Part shown: piece by piece, positions 22,253-33,177 of the stretch
Layout of the letters: each line of letters begins with the position of its first letter
How positions within the stretch are numbered: the first letter of the stretch is position 1
Translations under genes and position numbers: made by a program
Assembly (NCBI GenBank): GCA_035578175.1
Contig: JAQMRL010000010.1
Span: 28,574,284 to 28,638,283, forward strand
Reading direction: 5' to 3'
DNA from: Catonia carolina
Taxonomy: Eukaryota > Arthropoda > Insecta > Hemiptera > Achilidae
Length of the DNA stretch: 64,000 nt
The notes under the pieces: model-generated
Seen by the model: the letters and a program-made list of their open reading frames with translations, nothing else
Database searches by the model: none
What the model was told of the DNA's origin: nothing

Positions 22253-23100
22253 TAATGATACATACATTTATAACTTGTATTTACATTTATTAGTGTAAAA
22301 AATGAAGCAAATGTACAAGTGCGTTTGTAGTTTTTTGGACTAAAACCATGACACATACGTGCATAGTCCTCAAAAGGTTAAATATCCTGAAACGTAACGT
22401 AAATTTAACAAATCAAATGACATTTCTTTACCTAGCTTTCATTACACCTCGTAAACAGATAACAATGAAAAAAAACTTTCTTTTCTTTTAATAAATGATT
22501 AATCTATGTAGATTAATAATTACTTTTAATTTCTAAATTATCAAGGTCTCTGTACATTTGTTTAAAAATATTTTTTTTCCAGAAGGTAGTCTAATTATAT
22601 CAATTAATTAATTACTGTACCTACTTTATTTTATACCATTTATTTAAATATTCCCATCTTATAAAGCGTATTAATATTTTTTTTGTTTTGTTTTTATGTA
22701 TCATGAGAAATATTCTCTTATTTTTTCCTGAAATCAAATTGTTAATTAAATGATTTAAATTGGCTTGGGATTTTATTACTGAACTGAATAATATTAAATT
22801 TAATTAAGTTAATATATTAATAAAGTGAATTTGATGATGTCATTAATTTATTATTAATCTATTTATTACTTAAGTCTATTTTTTGGTCAAACTCGTAGCC
22901 AGGATTTTGGTGCGGGGGCTGAATCTGGGGACGTTTTTTTGTTTTACGGCTGACTGTTATAGACATTAAGGGGAGATGGCACGATGGTTTTAACTCAAAA
23001 TTTCGAATTTTGATTTTTATGTTTTTTAATAGTTTAGGCCTAGATCTACCAGAAAAAACATTAAGTTACGTCAAAAAAATATTTTTTATGAAAAAATTAA
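22253..23100. other. AT-rich DNA without recognised gene
   Basis: No coding or element signature recognised; long A/T tracts throughout. Confidence 0.4.
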
Positions 23101-23102
23101 GG

Positions 23103-23185
23103 TGCAAACTCGATTTCGAAAAATCGACATGAAAACAATACTTTCCTTCCTATATATTCATATAGGCAAGAGAAAGTAAAAAGTG
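23103..23185 (-). repeat. Repeat F 5'-terminal fragment F8
   Basis: Complement of the repeat F 5' end: ctcgatttcgaaaaatcgac ... catataggcaagagaaagta. Confidence 0.75.
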
Positions 23186-23355
23186 ATTACACCATTTTTC
23201 GCGTGCAAAGCCTAGACGGGGCATGCTAGCAATTAATAAAAATCGAACATCAACAGAATAAATCTGAGCTTCTGAAAGAAAAAAAATATTCCATACGTCA
23301 AACAAAGTAAAGATGTACCTTAGTACTAATAAAAACATAGTAAAACATAAAAACA

Positions 23356-23520
23356 TCGCCTCTCATCATGCGGTCCTGGGTTCAAATCCCACTAGGCACG
23401 GCATATTTTCATACGTTACAAAAAATCATTTCATCCTCCATTGTACAATAGCTACACCCCAACGTTGTCGCTAATGACCGTTGTAGTTGATGCGACGTTA
23501 AATAATAAAAAAAAATTAAT
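23356..23520 (+). repeat. Chimeric SINE (C head, E tail)
   Basis: The first ~90 bp match SINE C (tctcatcatgcggtcctggg, B box gggttcaaatccc, catacgttacaaaaaatcat). The last ~55 bp (gtcgctaatgaccgttgtag, ttgatgcgacgttaaataa, poly-A) match the 3' module of SINE E at 34911-34970, not SINE C. Confidence 0.75.
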
Positions 23521-23666
23521 AAAAAAAAACAGACTAAGTGTTGATAAGTGATGAGATGATGTTTTTGAAAAAGGCTAAGTTATTTTCTTGAAATGGTGTT
23601 AGCCGTGGGCACTGTTGCAGTTCCCACGAAACAACACTACAAAAACAACAAACACACTGACACACG

Positions 23667-23697
23667 AAATAGTCCGTGCCTTATCCACGGACTATTT
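23667..23697. repeat. Perfect 12-bp stem hairpin
   Basis: aaatagtccgtg (23667-23678) pairs perfectly with cacggactattt (23686-23697) across a 7-nt loop. In unannotated DNA; role unknown. Confidence 0.6.
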
Positions 23698-23939
23698 TGT
23701 ATTAACAGTTTATCGTTTTATATAATACTTTTTTATCCGTTGTTTACAACTTCCTCTAAAATGGATTATAAACATTTTAAACATTATAATAACATGCTGT
23801 AATTTATTTTCGGTATCCAACAGAGTTTTGAGTAGACTGATGGTTTTTAAACGGGTGATTAAATAAACAAAAATATTTTATTCCCACGACTTACTGTTCA
23901 TGAATATTCGTATTTAGCAAACAAGTACTGCCCATAACA

Positions 23940-24329
23940 GACAGGTGGAGTGTCAAATTATTTACACTCAATCTGTTCATTGCAGGGCTAAAATAAGTAG
24001 TTCTGTTTCTTATCACATGGTCAGACAATTAAATGACTGAATCATTTAAGAAGAGAAGAGATAGAAGTGTAAAAGACACTAATCAGAGTTATTTCCTCTG
24101 AAAGTAATGAATTTCATTATACAGCCAGACCCTGTGGTGAATGAAGTGAAGGTGTCATTTGCAGAGTGTGAAATATATGCTTTTCAGAGGGCTTGGCATG
24201 CTGACAAGCGTACTTTTCCACTCAGTGATAAAGGCAATGGTAAACCACCTCACTCCTCGTTTTACTTAGTAAAGCCTCTACCGGTTCAAACCAGCCTTTC
24301 GGCTGATGACCAAACAACAACAACAACAA
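23940..24329 (+). repeat. SINE-like family A, copy A6
   Basis: Complete unit from gcccataacagacaggtgga to a pure (CAA)n tail at 24311-24329. Flanks aagtact and aagtata give a weak TSD. Confidence 0.85.
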
Positions 24330-24442
24330 AGAAGTATACTTACAGAAGTCTTAATATTCGTAAATTATTTAAGATATAGATGAAAATTCTTAGGCCCATA
24401 TTCAGGAAAGAAAATAAAAACTTTTCTAAATAAATTTAAAAA

Positions 24443-25215
24443 AATCTGGTGTGAAACTCTCACACGACTTTCTCTTGCCAATGCAAAAATAGAACAATAT
24501 AATCTAACATTAGTAATAAAACGTTAGAAATAAACAAAAGCAACTAAACTCAATAAACATAACCTTATTTTAATCATGAGTGAAAGATACAAAATGAAAA
24601 TAAATTTCAGTTTGGCTTAAAAATACGGAAAATCACTCTTTCACGCTAAACTAGGCTCTGTAGAGAAAAATGCTCTAAATAAAAGTTGCAGATCTTTTAA
24701 TTTCCTATAAATTTGATTATGCTGTTTGTCGAAAATGCATAATAAGTATGAAATCTTTAAAAAAAATCGATTTTTTTACACAATTTCGTGAGAAAAAACA
24801 GAAAATTGCTAATTACCGCTAAACTAAGCGTTATACAAAAAAATGTTTGTAATACGTTGTAGAATTTTAAATTCTCTACAACTTTTACTAGATACATTTT
24901 TTGCGCTAAAATGTATATTAAAGTCGCAATTTAAAAAAAAAAAACAATTTTTTACGAGAAAACAGCCTGTCCAAGAATTTCAGCAGACATGGCGCCTATC
25001 CTATCTTGTAGAGCATAAAAAGTGTAATAAATGAGGCGATTCTTAAAAAAATCGTAGGACCCATTTTTGGGAAAATCGCAAAAAACGTGAAAAATTACAC
25101 GAATAAACTACTATTTACGGTTGACCGATTTTGATGAAAATGTTCTTGTTGGATCCGGTAGTGGTACTACATCCGGTAGTTGTACGTAACTTAAGTTTCA
25201 AGTTCGTACGATGTT
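24443..25215 (-). repeat. Repeat F, copy F9 (5' truncated)
   Basis: Minus-strand copy from aatctggtgtgaaactctca to the block acgatgttcatgtcttgcga; the microsatellite and 5' end are absent. Confidence 0.82.
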
Positions 25216-26830
25216 CATGTCTTGCGAAACGACGTTCCGTTCAAATCCAATGATTTCTGTATTAACTCTTTAAAAGAGGAACCGGAATGACACTATTTTG
25301 TTTCCAAATTCTGACTTTGATTTCTTGACTTCTGGTTTTGGACTTCCGGTCAAATTAAATCCAGGCCCACTAATTTTTGTGTAGATTACGAATCCGAAAA
25401 CCTTTTATTGATATCTCTTTGCAGTTTCTGACATCTAGTTGTGACGGACGGACAAAGGAAAATTATAGATAATTTTAAAAATTGCCACCAAAACCAAGAA
25501 ATTTATTTCTATTTATTTGTAGTCGAACTGCGTCCGGTTGTTTTACTTATTAATTATTATTCAGTCGAAGACAGATGAAGATCGAAGACAGATGAAAATG
25601 AGTGTTGAAAATTTCAGACCAAATCGGGGTCGAATGATTAAAGTAACTAACCATTCCTGAAGAAATCCGCAGTGTCACTGCAAACCTAGGGGGTGTCTGG
25701 ATTCTGGGATTAGATTATAAAATACCCCATAAAAATTTCTCAAAATATTTTTTTTTAAATAAAATTCCGGGACTATAGTGCCCCGAAACAGATGTTCGAG
25801 ACGCCATAAATCATAGTGAAAACTCCCGGAATTCCGAGACATTTGGTCACGCTAAGAATGATCTGTGGCACAGAACCCAGTTGTGGTTACCACTGGACCA
25901 ACGTATCGGTTAAATCACAAGAAAAAACTTGTTATAATGAGCTTCCTTTAATTTGAAACTGAATATTATTTTCTAAAAAATTAGCGTCTTGTAATGCAGA
26001 ACACCCAACGCTAATAAGTGTATGCAGTAGCGTACAACTTCTAAAATGAAAACAAAAATGAAGAATATTCAACGCAAACATTGCTGCAGTAGGTAGCGTA
26101 TTGCCTCTGGATCATGAAATAGATAAGTAAGCAAGTAGCTGAAAGTAAAACAAGTAAAGAATTTAAATAACGTTCAATTTTGATTCTATTTTTCTTATAA
26201 CTTCTTTGTAATAAATAATAATATATCACATAGAATAAATTTAGTAAATTTGTCTATTGCCTTAAGATACGATAATTCGGTTCAAGTAGAACCTAACCTC
26301 ACATGTTAACATGCGATTTTGTGTAGTTACGCTGTATAGAAGTTTTAAAATTAAACGTACGCGCGGTAACAAATGTCTGACTACCTGTTATTAGAGTTCA
26401 CCATTTTCAACTTACGTTTAAAATTTACCGGTAGATAAATTATAAAGTAAATTTTATATTATTCTAAACTAGTTTTGTTAGCTGATTGCTTTGTAACATG
26501 CAAACATAACCAATCTGCTTACTGGATTTGAAAACAGTAAACATTCACGCGTGAACATTCTATTTTATTGAAAATATTAAATTTGAAAAATAATATGTAG
26601 TAGGTATTTTTGACAATTTTTCTGGTCTAAAATGTGGTTAACTAGCATGAAAAATGTAAGGTTTGGATGAACCGTTTTACCCCATCCTTAATTTTGGAGT
26701 GAAATATTTTTATTTTATGTAGACGCCATTCCAATTTTTGCTGATTTCTTTCACTTCTTCGCTACACAAACAAACACAACGATAAGATTAGATTATAGGG
26801 TTTTTTACACTGCCTCATTGATTACATTGT
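25216..26830. other. Unassigned AT-rich DNA
   Basis: About 1.6 kb with no recognised gene, TIR or tail. The first part (25240-25480) has repeated 'ttctgac...ttccggt' phrasing and gacggacggacaaa, reminiscent of a divergent repeat, but I cannot assign it. Confidence 0.35.
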
Positions 26831-26837
26831 GTAATGC

Positions 26838-26945
26838 TCATGCTCTACAAAATAGGGTAAGCGTTATGTCTGCTGAAATTCTTAGGGGTTGTGTTCTCTA
26901 AGTAAAAAATGTTTTTTTTTAAAGATTGCGGCTTTAATATGCATT
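26838..26945 (+). repeat. Repeat F internal fragment F10
   Basis: Matches the middle of repeat F: gctctacaaaatagggtaag, ctgctgaaattcttaggggt, gattgcggctttaatatgca. Confidence 0.75.
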
Positions 26946-26949
26946 TTTT

Positions 26950-27445
26950 ATATCTCTAATGTGTGTATATTTCAATCTTTTCAATTCAGAACAATAAGCG
27001 ACCCTATGTCCCAATGAAATGAGGATGATGTGTATGGTGTGTAAATGAGGTGTAGTCTAGTACAGATCTGGGTTGACCATTCCCGGGAGAGTATGGTTAA
27101 TTGAACCCCAACCATCAAAGTACACCGGTAACCACTATCTAGTATTCAAATTTGTATAAAAATAACTACCTTTACTAGGATTTGAACCAGGAACCTTCAT
27201 CTCCAAAAATCAGCTGTTAAACAGCTGACGAAGGTTCCTAGTTCAAGGTTGTTACTTTTATACGGATTTGAATACTAGACAGTGGTTACCGGTGTACTTT
27301 GATGGTTGGGGTTCAATTAATCATACTCTCTCAGGAATGATCGACCTGGGTCTGTACAAGACTACACCTCATTTACACGCCATACACATCATTCTCGTCT
27401 CATTGGGACATATGGTTGCTTATTGCTCTACGCTTGCAATTGTTC
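26950..27445. repeat. Head-to-head SINE B pair (palindrome)
   Basis: A minus-strand SINE B copy (26950-27227) joins a plus-strand copy (27211-27445) exactly at the SINE's own internal hairpin cagctgttaaacagctg (27211-27227). Both copies lack the tRNA-like A box. The plus copy also misses ~10 bp (attttcggag) next to the hairpin. Open frames here are SINE body. Confidence 0.85.
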
Positions 27446-27524
27446 CGTAAATTCCTTGGAAAGAATGTATTTTCTTGTTAACACCAAGCTTTCCGTCAAA
27501 ACCAATTTGGCAGCCCAAGTAATT

Positions 27525-27679
27525 TTTTCTGTTTTTATTTAAAATTGCGTCAATAAGCTTGGTTATTAGCGACTATGGTAGATTTTAACTTGTGAAAATT
27601 TCCATACCCTAGCCTGGAATTGAATCTAGGACCTCCACGTTATAGGCTTGCGTGCTACCACTATACCACGAAGGCGGCC
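27525..27679 (-). repeat. tRNA-derived SINE E, copy E1
   Basis: Reverse-strand element with a tRNA-like head (complement of gtgctaccactataccacga holds the A box; gaattgaatct complements a B box) and the 3' module gcgtcaa...gttattagcgactatggtag. Flanked by a 13-bp TSD with one mismatch, agcccaagtaatt (27512-27524) and agcctaagtaatt (27680-27692). Confidence 0.82.
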
Positions 27680-27899
27680 AGCCTAAGTAATTAAATGTTC
27701 CAATTTGCTCAATAAGTTATCCATCACAATCTTAGATTTTTCAGAACCCTTCCTACAAAAGCCATTACTTTAGCTTTACTGCTAGATATGCACACATTTT
27801 TTATGTACTGCATAGATTCTGGAAGAGAAAATGGACTCTTTGGCACTTCTCTTCTTACTCTGTTATTAAAACTTTATCATTGGCGAACAATTTTATTTA

Positions 27900-28080
27900 T
27901 ATCACTGCATCCAGGAGACTTCAGAAGGGTGTATACACCCTTCTGGGTGTCTACCCTTCTGGGTAGCCTTCTATAGGACATGTCAAGATAAAACTAACAA
28001 TGAGAGAGTTTTATCAAGATAAAACTAACAATGAGAGAGTTTTATCAAGATAAAACTACCCTTCAAGATAAAACTGATAA
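27900..28080. repeat. Local hairpins and tandem repeats
   Basis: At 27913-27970 acttcagaagggtgtataca pairs with cacccttctgggtg and a second tacccttctgggta. At 27978-28075 a ~35-bp unit (caagataaaactaacaatga, gagagtttta) occurs twice plus partial copies; its ends aagataaaact / agttttatc are themselves inverted. Confidence 0.8.
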
Positions 28081-28333
28081 GTCTAAATTTGAATAACATG
28101 TTAAGTAATTCATTACTTACCAATTCGTTTATTTCCACAACTTATACTTGCTTACTTCAATAAGTATGCCATCCAACCACTTGTATTAAATAATACACAA
28201 TTTGTATCAGCATTTCCATAGAAGTTTATATATCCTTCAACCAAAACTATTTAAAAAGGAATTCGTGTACACTGTAAAATGTTACATCAATCAAATATTT
28301 TATTTTAAAACAAATTTTATTTACCACAACTTT

Positions 28334-28579
28334 TTAAAGCTTGTGGTAATTTATTGATGTATTTTCTACCTGAAAAAGTAGATTTTTGTTTAAAAAATCT
28401 AATATTGTGATTAGCAAAGTAGTAATCAATAATCTGTTTCTTGTGCAGTGGTTAGGACATTCAAATTCTGTAAAAAGGTATTTTGCTTTACATACATACA
28501 TTATCACTTGAAAGATGCACAAAGAAGGAACTGTAAGTAATTGAAGCTCCTTAAATAATGGTTCACTCCCACCATACAC
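28334..28579 (-). pseudogene. LINE-C reverse transcriptase C-terminal relic
   Basis: The minus frame reads ELQLLTVPSLCIFQVIMYVC and later ends with NKNLLFQVENTSINYHKL. The LTVPSLxIFxVIxYV motif is the same as at 48585-48923 on the other strand, where it continues with the typical HNTRNR...F.NKLP end of a Jockey/CR1-like reverse transcriptase ORF. Frame is degraded between these blocks. Confidence 0.6.
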
Positions 28580-28660
28580 CTAATAGTTTTTTTCTAAATC
28601 TTAAAAACTCTTTCCATGTTACTTTGTGATGAATTATCTCAAAGTAACAGTATTGAAGTA

Positions 28661-29445
28661 ACGGGTGTTTTATTAAGGATGCACCCTGATTATAAGAAGT
28701 TAGAAGTAATACATCGGTAAATTTTCTGTCCCCCAATCGGTATGTTGGCAACAGTGTACTCAAGGCCAACTATCTAAGACAGTTAAAATGTTCCATTCAA
28801 GCATTAGTGTGGTGACAGCAGTCGTTTTGTTATGTTGTATCAGCAATGGGTTTTTCCAAGGAAGAACACGTGTTTATTGTAGACACTTACATAACGAGTA
28901 AATCTTACAAAAGTGTGCAAGATAAGTTTCAGTTGAAATTTCCCTGTTCTGCCAATCTGTATGAATTGTCAATATTTGCATTTGATAAATAAATTTCGTA
29001 GAACTGGGAGTGTACTCGATGAAAAACCACCTCGCCAGCCAACAAAGTTAACCGCAGAAGTTCTCAAAGATTTGAAAAATCGTTTGACTCAATCACCTAA
29101 AAAATCGCTTAGAAGATTAACATCACAAGCTGGGCAAACATTAATTACTGTTTTCAGAGCTATGAAAAAGTTACATTTGCGTCCTTATTTACTTTACAGA
29201 GATTTACTCGCTATGTAAGTCTCTACAATAAACAGGCGTTCTTGCTTGGAAAAAACCATTGCTGACACAATATAATGAAACGACTGCTGTCACCACACTA
29301 ATGCTTGACTGGAACACTTTAACTGTCTTAGATAGTTGGCCTTGAGTACACTGTTGCCAACATACTGATTGGAGGACAGAAAATTTACCGATGTATTACT
29401 TCTATCTTCTTATAATCAGGGTTGCGTTCTTAATAAAACACCCGT
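28661..29445. mobile_element. Fold-back Tc1-like element
   Basis: A 785-bp element with TA at both borders (28659-28660, 29446-29447). Arms 28661-~28900 and ~29206-29445 are inverted copies of each other (~240 bp each), starting acgggtgttttattaaggat and acgggtgttttattaagaac. Both arms include the 5' end of a transposase gene (cagcaatgggtttttccaag and its complement). The 3' end of the parental transposon has been replaced by an inverted 5' end. Confidence 0.85.
28846..29218 (+). pseudogene. Tc1-like transposase N-terminal fragment
   Basis: ATG at 28846 opens MGFSKEEHVFIVDTYITSKS and YKSVQDKFQLKFP, the N-terminal HTH of an insect Tc1-like transposase. A frameshift near 28955-28961 moves the continuation (HLINKFRRTGSVLDEKPPRQ, LTQSPKKSLRRLTSQAG) to a second frame, ending at 29218. 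The catalytic domain is absent: the downstream sequence is the inverted arm. Confidence 0.75.
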
Positions 29446-29934
29446 TATAAGATCTCTGGTATAGAAAATACAAAAAAAAACTAATAAGAATATTTTTAAA
29501 AAACATTTTATTAATAATTATCAATAATTAATCAATAATCATAATAATAATAATTTAAAAATACTTTTTATAAATGAGCACAACAAATTAAATTAAAACA
29601 ATGAATTATCATAATAACTGTACAGTAATAATTATAATAATAATACCTAACTTGACCTGAAGTACTTATAATACATTTTAATTATACTTTTAAAATATAT
29701 AATATATTACAAAAATACATAATTTGAGGCATTTTTGTAAAGTAAGGGCAGTTTGGTCATAGAAAAAATATTTTTTAAAAATGTTAAACTTATTTATTCA
29801 CTGTTTTAGTTTCCTACCAACCTAGTTTTTTTTCTACGAGGATTATTTTGTCAACCTCCAATAGGTTATAAATAAAAGAAAAGTGAATATAGAAAAAGTG
29901 TATTATTACTAAAAGTCATGTATTGTGCGGTTCA

Positions 29935-30312
29935 AGCTCCGTGTAGTTGTAGGGTGAAGGGTGCGGGTGAGGTATAATGAACGAGTGACGAATTCTGGGA
30001 GAACGATTGTTGTATTACCGTGATACAAAACATTAGTTTTCAAACTTTCAATATTAAACATATTTGTTTGTATTTATTACATTTATTTATTTACATATTT
30101 TGATATAAATTAGCAAGTTAAATATTATGAATCCGACCAAGTTAATAAACTGGTAGGTATTTGTTAAACTAATGCACCGGATGATAAGAATATTTGTTTA
30201 GTCTAGTTAGTACACGCTACTACTACAAATGCATCAGCTGTGAAACACTACTAACTTATTCATTCTCCCACTACTATAACAACGCACTGCATTCCTTAAA
30301 TTACACGGAGCT
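29935..30312. mobile_element. Short MITE in the left mariner arm
   Basis: Bounded by 11-bp inverted ends AGCTCCGTGTA and TACACGGAGCT and placed between mariner-arm segments. The adjacent gcggttca / gggactca might be a diverged 8-bp TSD (hAT-like), but this is weak. Confidence 0.4.
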
Positions 30313-30479
30313 GGGACTCAAGCAGTAGGTTACTTATAACCATAAACACCTTGATGATGAAGGCATTTATCGTAACTGAGGACAATCTTTCCAATATCTT
30401 CTTCATAAAATGTTTCTGCCAATGAATTTAAATGAATCTTGATGTTGTCTTGAAAATCCTCGTGTTTCTTGAGGAGTTC

Positions 30480-30775
30480 ATACAGCTACAGACAATTAAT
30501 GCAGGTGTTTATTGTAAAACCTTACAAAGTTTGCGGAGAGCCATTCACAAATGTAGAGACATTTCTAGAATTGTTCTGCTCCATGACAACGGCTGTCCTC
30601 ACAGTGCTGGTGCAACCCAATGACTCCTAGAGCAATTTCAATAAGACATTTTTGATCATCCACCATATAGTCCTGACCTAGCATCGAGTGATTCATCTTT
30701 TTCCGAACTGAAGAAGTGGCTAGGAAGGCTTACAAGCTAATTCGGAGCTTGAAGACAACGTCAAGATCCTTTTAA
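30480..30775 (+). pseudogene. mariner transposase fragment
   Basis: The + frames read LQTINAGVYCKTLQSLRRAI, IVLLHDNGCPHSAGATQ (second catalytic Asp in HDN), then HPPYSPDLASSD. A stop follows ATQ and there is a frameshift in the helix after it. The rest of the gene continues after the TTAA insertion at 31970. Confidence 0.75.
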
Positions 30776-31965
30776 CAGGTTGACTCCCAAGCAATTTTTG
30801 CAGTTTTGCTTAAAAACCCATCCCTATTTTATGGTTCCTTTGCTTTTGTTAATTAATTTTCTTTCAAGTCTAGAGTATTGTAAGGCTTAAATTTGTTGGT
30901 GCTGTTTTTTAGGTGAGAGACTGATCAGTTACATACTCAAGAGTAAAAAAATCAAATTTACTGTGAAATACTGATGTGTATCTCACTGAAATTTTACTTG
31001 TATTTCTATAAAATATTATATGTATTTCATAAATAATTTACTTTGGGTTATTTTTCAATAAAACTACATAAATATCAACGATGCGTCTCTCTATCAAGCA
31101 GTTGTTCAGCGAGTGGTAAACTTGAGTACCAGTTCTCTACATACAGGCACCAACCAGAGTCAACTTTAACAATGCAAAAAATATTGTAATATGAAAACCA
31201 TACAAAATTGAAAGATAAAATGATTTTTCATTATATAACATTATTAAAACATGATTAATAATGCAATAATAAACTATAATAATAGTCAATAATATGTAAG
31301 AGTAATAATAAGCTTTCAAGTTTCACCGACTCATTTTTGACTCGATCGGATCAAGTATATCACGAACCATGACTGAGGAAACGTTTTTTGAACTCATTTC
31401 TAACAGCTCAGTGTATGATTCAATGCAAACGAGAATCAAATCCGTCTCACAATTCTATTAAAAACACTATTACATGAGAGATTATGCCCAAAACTGGCAG
31501 GTGGAGTGTTATTTTAATTGCACTCTATCTGTTTGGTCCAGGGCTAAAAAAATAGTTCTGTTTCTTATCACATAGTCAGCCACTTATATGACTGAACTAT
31601 TTAAGAACAGAAGAGGTAGAGGTGTAAAAGACACTAGTCAGAGTTATCTCCTCTGAGAGTAACGAATTTCACTATGCAGCCAGACCCTGTGGTGAATGAA
31701 GTGAAGGTGTCATTTCCAGGGTGGAAAGTGAGTGCTTTTCGGAGGGCCTGGCATGCTGATAAGCATACTCTTTTAACTCAGTGAGGAAGGCACTGGTAAA
31801 CCACCTTATTCCTCGTTTTTACTTAGTAAAACCTCTAGAGGTTCAAACCAGCCTTTCGGCTGTTGACCTAAACAATAACATTACATGAGAGACAGATCAT
31901 TCTCTCAAAAGTAAATTTTAAATTTCTGGTGAGAGACGTAAACGTGTATCATGGGAGTCAACCTG
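30776..31965. mobile_element. TTAA-flanked element with SINE insertion
   Basis: Flanked by TTAA (30772-30775, 31966-31969) and ending in 14-bp inverted repeats CAGGTTGACTCCCA / TGGGAGTCAACCTG. It interrupts a mariner gene, whose sequence resumes on the other side. TTAA targeting suggests a piggyBac-like non-autonomous element, though the termini differ from the usual CCC start. Carries SINE A7. No transposase. Confidence 0.7.
31482..31879 (+). repeat. SINE-like family A, copy A7
   Basis: Complete unit with 13-bp TSD ATTACATGAGAGA at 31469-31481 and 31880-31892. It has four bases ttat before the usual gccc start. Confidence 0.88.
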
Positions 31966-32161
31966 TTAAAAAATTCATTATCAGCAACATTTTATGAAGA
32001 GGGTATTGGAAAGCTTATCCACAGGTATGACAAATGCTTCAATCATTAAGTTGATTGTATTGAAAAGTAGCAACAGGCGTACGTAATTTTTAGTAATAAA
32101 ATATTTCTTTCTATATTCACTTGTATTTTATCTATGGTCTATCAGAAGTTGAAAACGGCCC

Positions 32162-32345
32162 TCAAACAAGGTTGCTGTTTACTTCTAAGCACTTTTCATA
32201 ACACTGGACCAGCTTTATTAACTCCCTCAGTGTAGAATTTTCCTGTCTAGGAATTAAACCAGTTGACAATGGCAGTCTTAAGTTCCTCTTATTTGTTTTT
32301 CCCATACTGTTACTGGTGATGATCCCTGGATATCCAATACCAATA
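32162..32345 (-). pseudogene. mariner transposase C-terminal relic, minus strand
   Basis: The minus frame ends STLRELIKLVQCYEKCLEVN, like the LVPRYDKCLENHGNYVEK end of mariner transposases. It lies directly beside the right end of the fold-back mariner in tail-to-tail orientation, and may belong with the plus-strand relic at 33175-33505. Confidence 0.55.
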
Positions 32346-32409
32346 CAGAAACAATACAATGGCGCCATTTAATTTCACCGTAATGAAATATTCAAACAAT
32401 CTTCTTACT

Positions 32410-33166
32410 CGTGGATAAGGTGTGGATAAGAAGGACATTTGGTGATACCTACCACGAGCTGACGCAGTTGCTAACAGGGCATGGTTGCTTTGGGGCATAT
32501 TTGACTAGGTTCAAACTTCATAAAGTACCGAAATGTCGACTGTGTGACAGTGAAGAGGAGGAGTCCATTGCGCATATTTTTGAAAGATGTCCCTATTTTG
32601 GCCTCGACAGAATGGAGATATCTGAGAAGATAGGCGTTGCACAGTGGATTCCAGAGAGAGTAGGGGCAGCAATGCTGTGGGATGAGGAGAGCTGGAAGTT
32701 GGTCACTCAGTTTGCAGAGAGGTTGGTCGGGAGACTACGGAAAGGAGACATATGGAGATCAGCGGGATCGCCCTCTCCCCCAGTAAATCAATCCTGTCCC
32801 GATCTCATTAGGTAAGGTAGGCACACTAATTTCCTGAGCTGGTGATGAAAGAGATGAATGAAAGTGAGAGAGTGAGTGTTGGTTGGTGACAGCGAAAGGA
32901 GAATTAGGCTACGGTTCTCTTCCACGCACCACTGACAGTATGTAAATTTTTTAACCCATTTCCCTTCTAGTATTATATAAACAGTTCCGAGGGAGGTGGT
33001 GGGTTTGCTGATGTCGGATCAAGTGGCCAGGCGGCGTGTTTTTGGTTGGTAAGGTGGTTGCAGCCTCCTTGGGGCTGGACGAGGACGCCTCAATTGAGTC
33101 CAACACTACTTCCCCCATCATGAAGAAGTGAACATGAGTTTTTCTCGCCACATCAGATAAAAAAAA
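32410..33166 (+). mobile_element. R1-type LINE 3' end
   Basis: A 5'-truncated non-LTR element ending in poly-A and flanked by an 11-bp TSD with one mismatch, atcttcttact (32399-32409) and atctccttact (33167-33177). The first half is the C-terminal coding end, the second half (32820-33166) a GC-richer 3' UTR. Confidence 0.75.
32411..32815 (+). pseudogene. R1/I-type LINE ORF2 C-terminus with zinc knuckle
   Basis: A 134-codon frame with LTGHGCFGAYLTRFKLHKVP followed by a CX2CX9HX4C knuckle (CRLCDSEEEESIAHIFERC), the usual C-terminal signature of R1/Jockey-type reverse transcriptase ORFs. The reverse transcriptase and endonuclease are missing by 5' truncation. The apparent start is a GTG created by the truncation, not a real start. 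Confidence 0.75.
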
Positions 33167-33177
33167 ATCTCCTTACT

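Larger units (their letters stand above)
29837..32165. mobile_element. Nested fold-back mariner relic
   Basis: The outer ends are inverted copies: left cgaggattattttgtcaacc and gtgaatatagaaa; right tctatattcacttg and cggccctc. The transposase C-terminus occurs twice in opposite orientation: minus at ~30340-30450 (SLAETFYEEDIGKIVLSYDK) and plus at ~31970-32060 (ATFYEEGIGKLIHRYDKC). The left arm is split by a MITE (29935-30312), the right by a TTAA element (30776-31965). Confidence 0.7.

Noticed and set aside
23150..23356. Minus-strand 68-codon hydrophobic frame
   Set aside because: Overlaps the repeat F8 end and AT-rich DNA; hydrophobicity follows from T-rich codons.
27268..27450. 60-codon frame
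   Set aside because: It is SINE B body; the same frame appears at 9707 in another SINE B copy.
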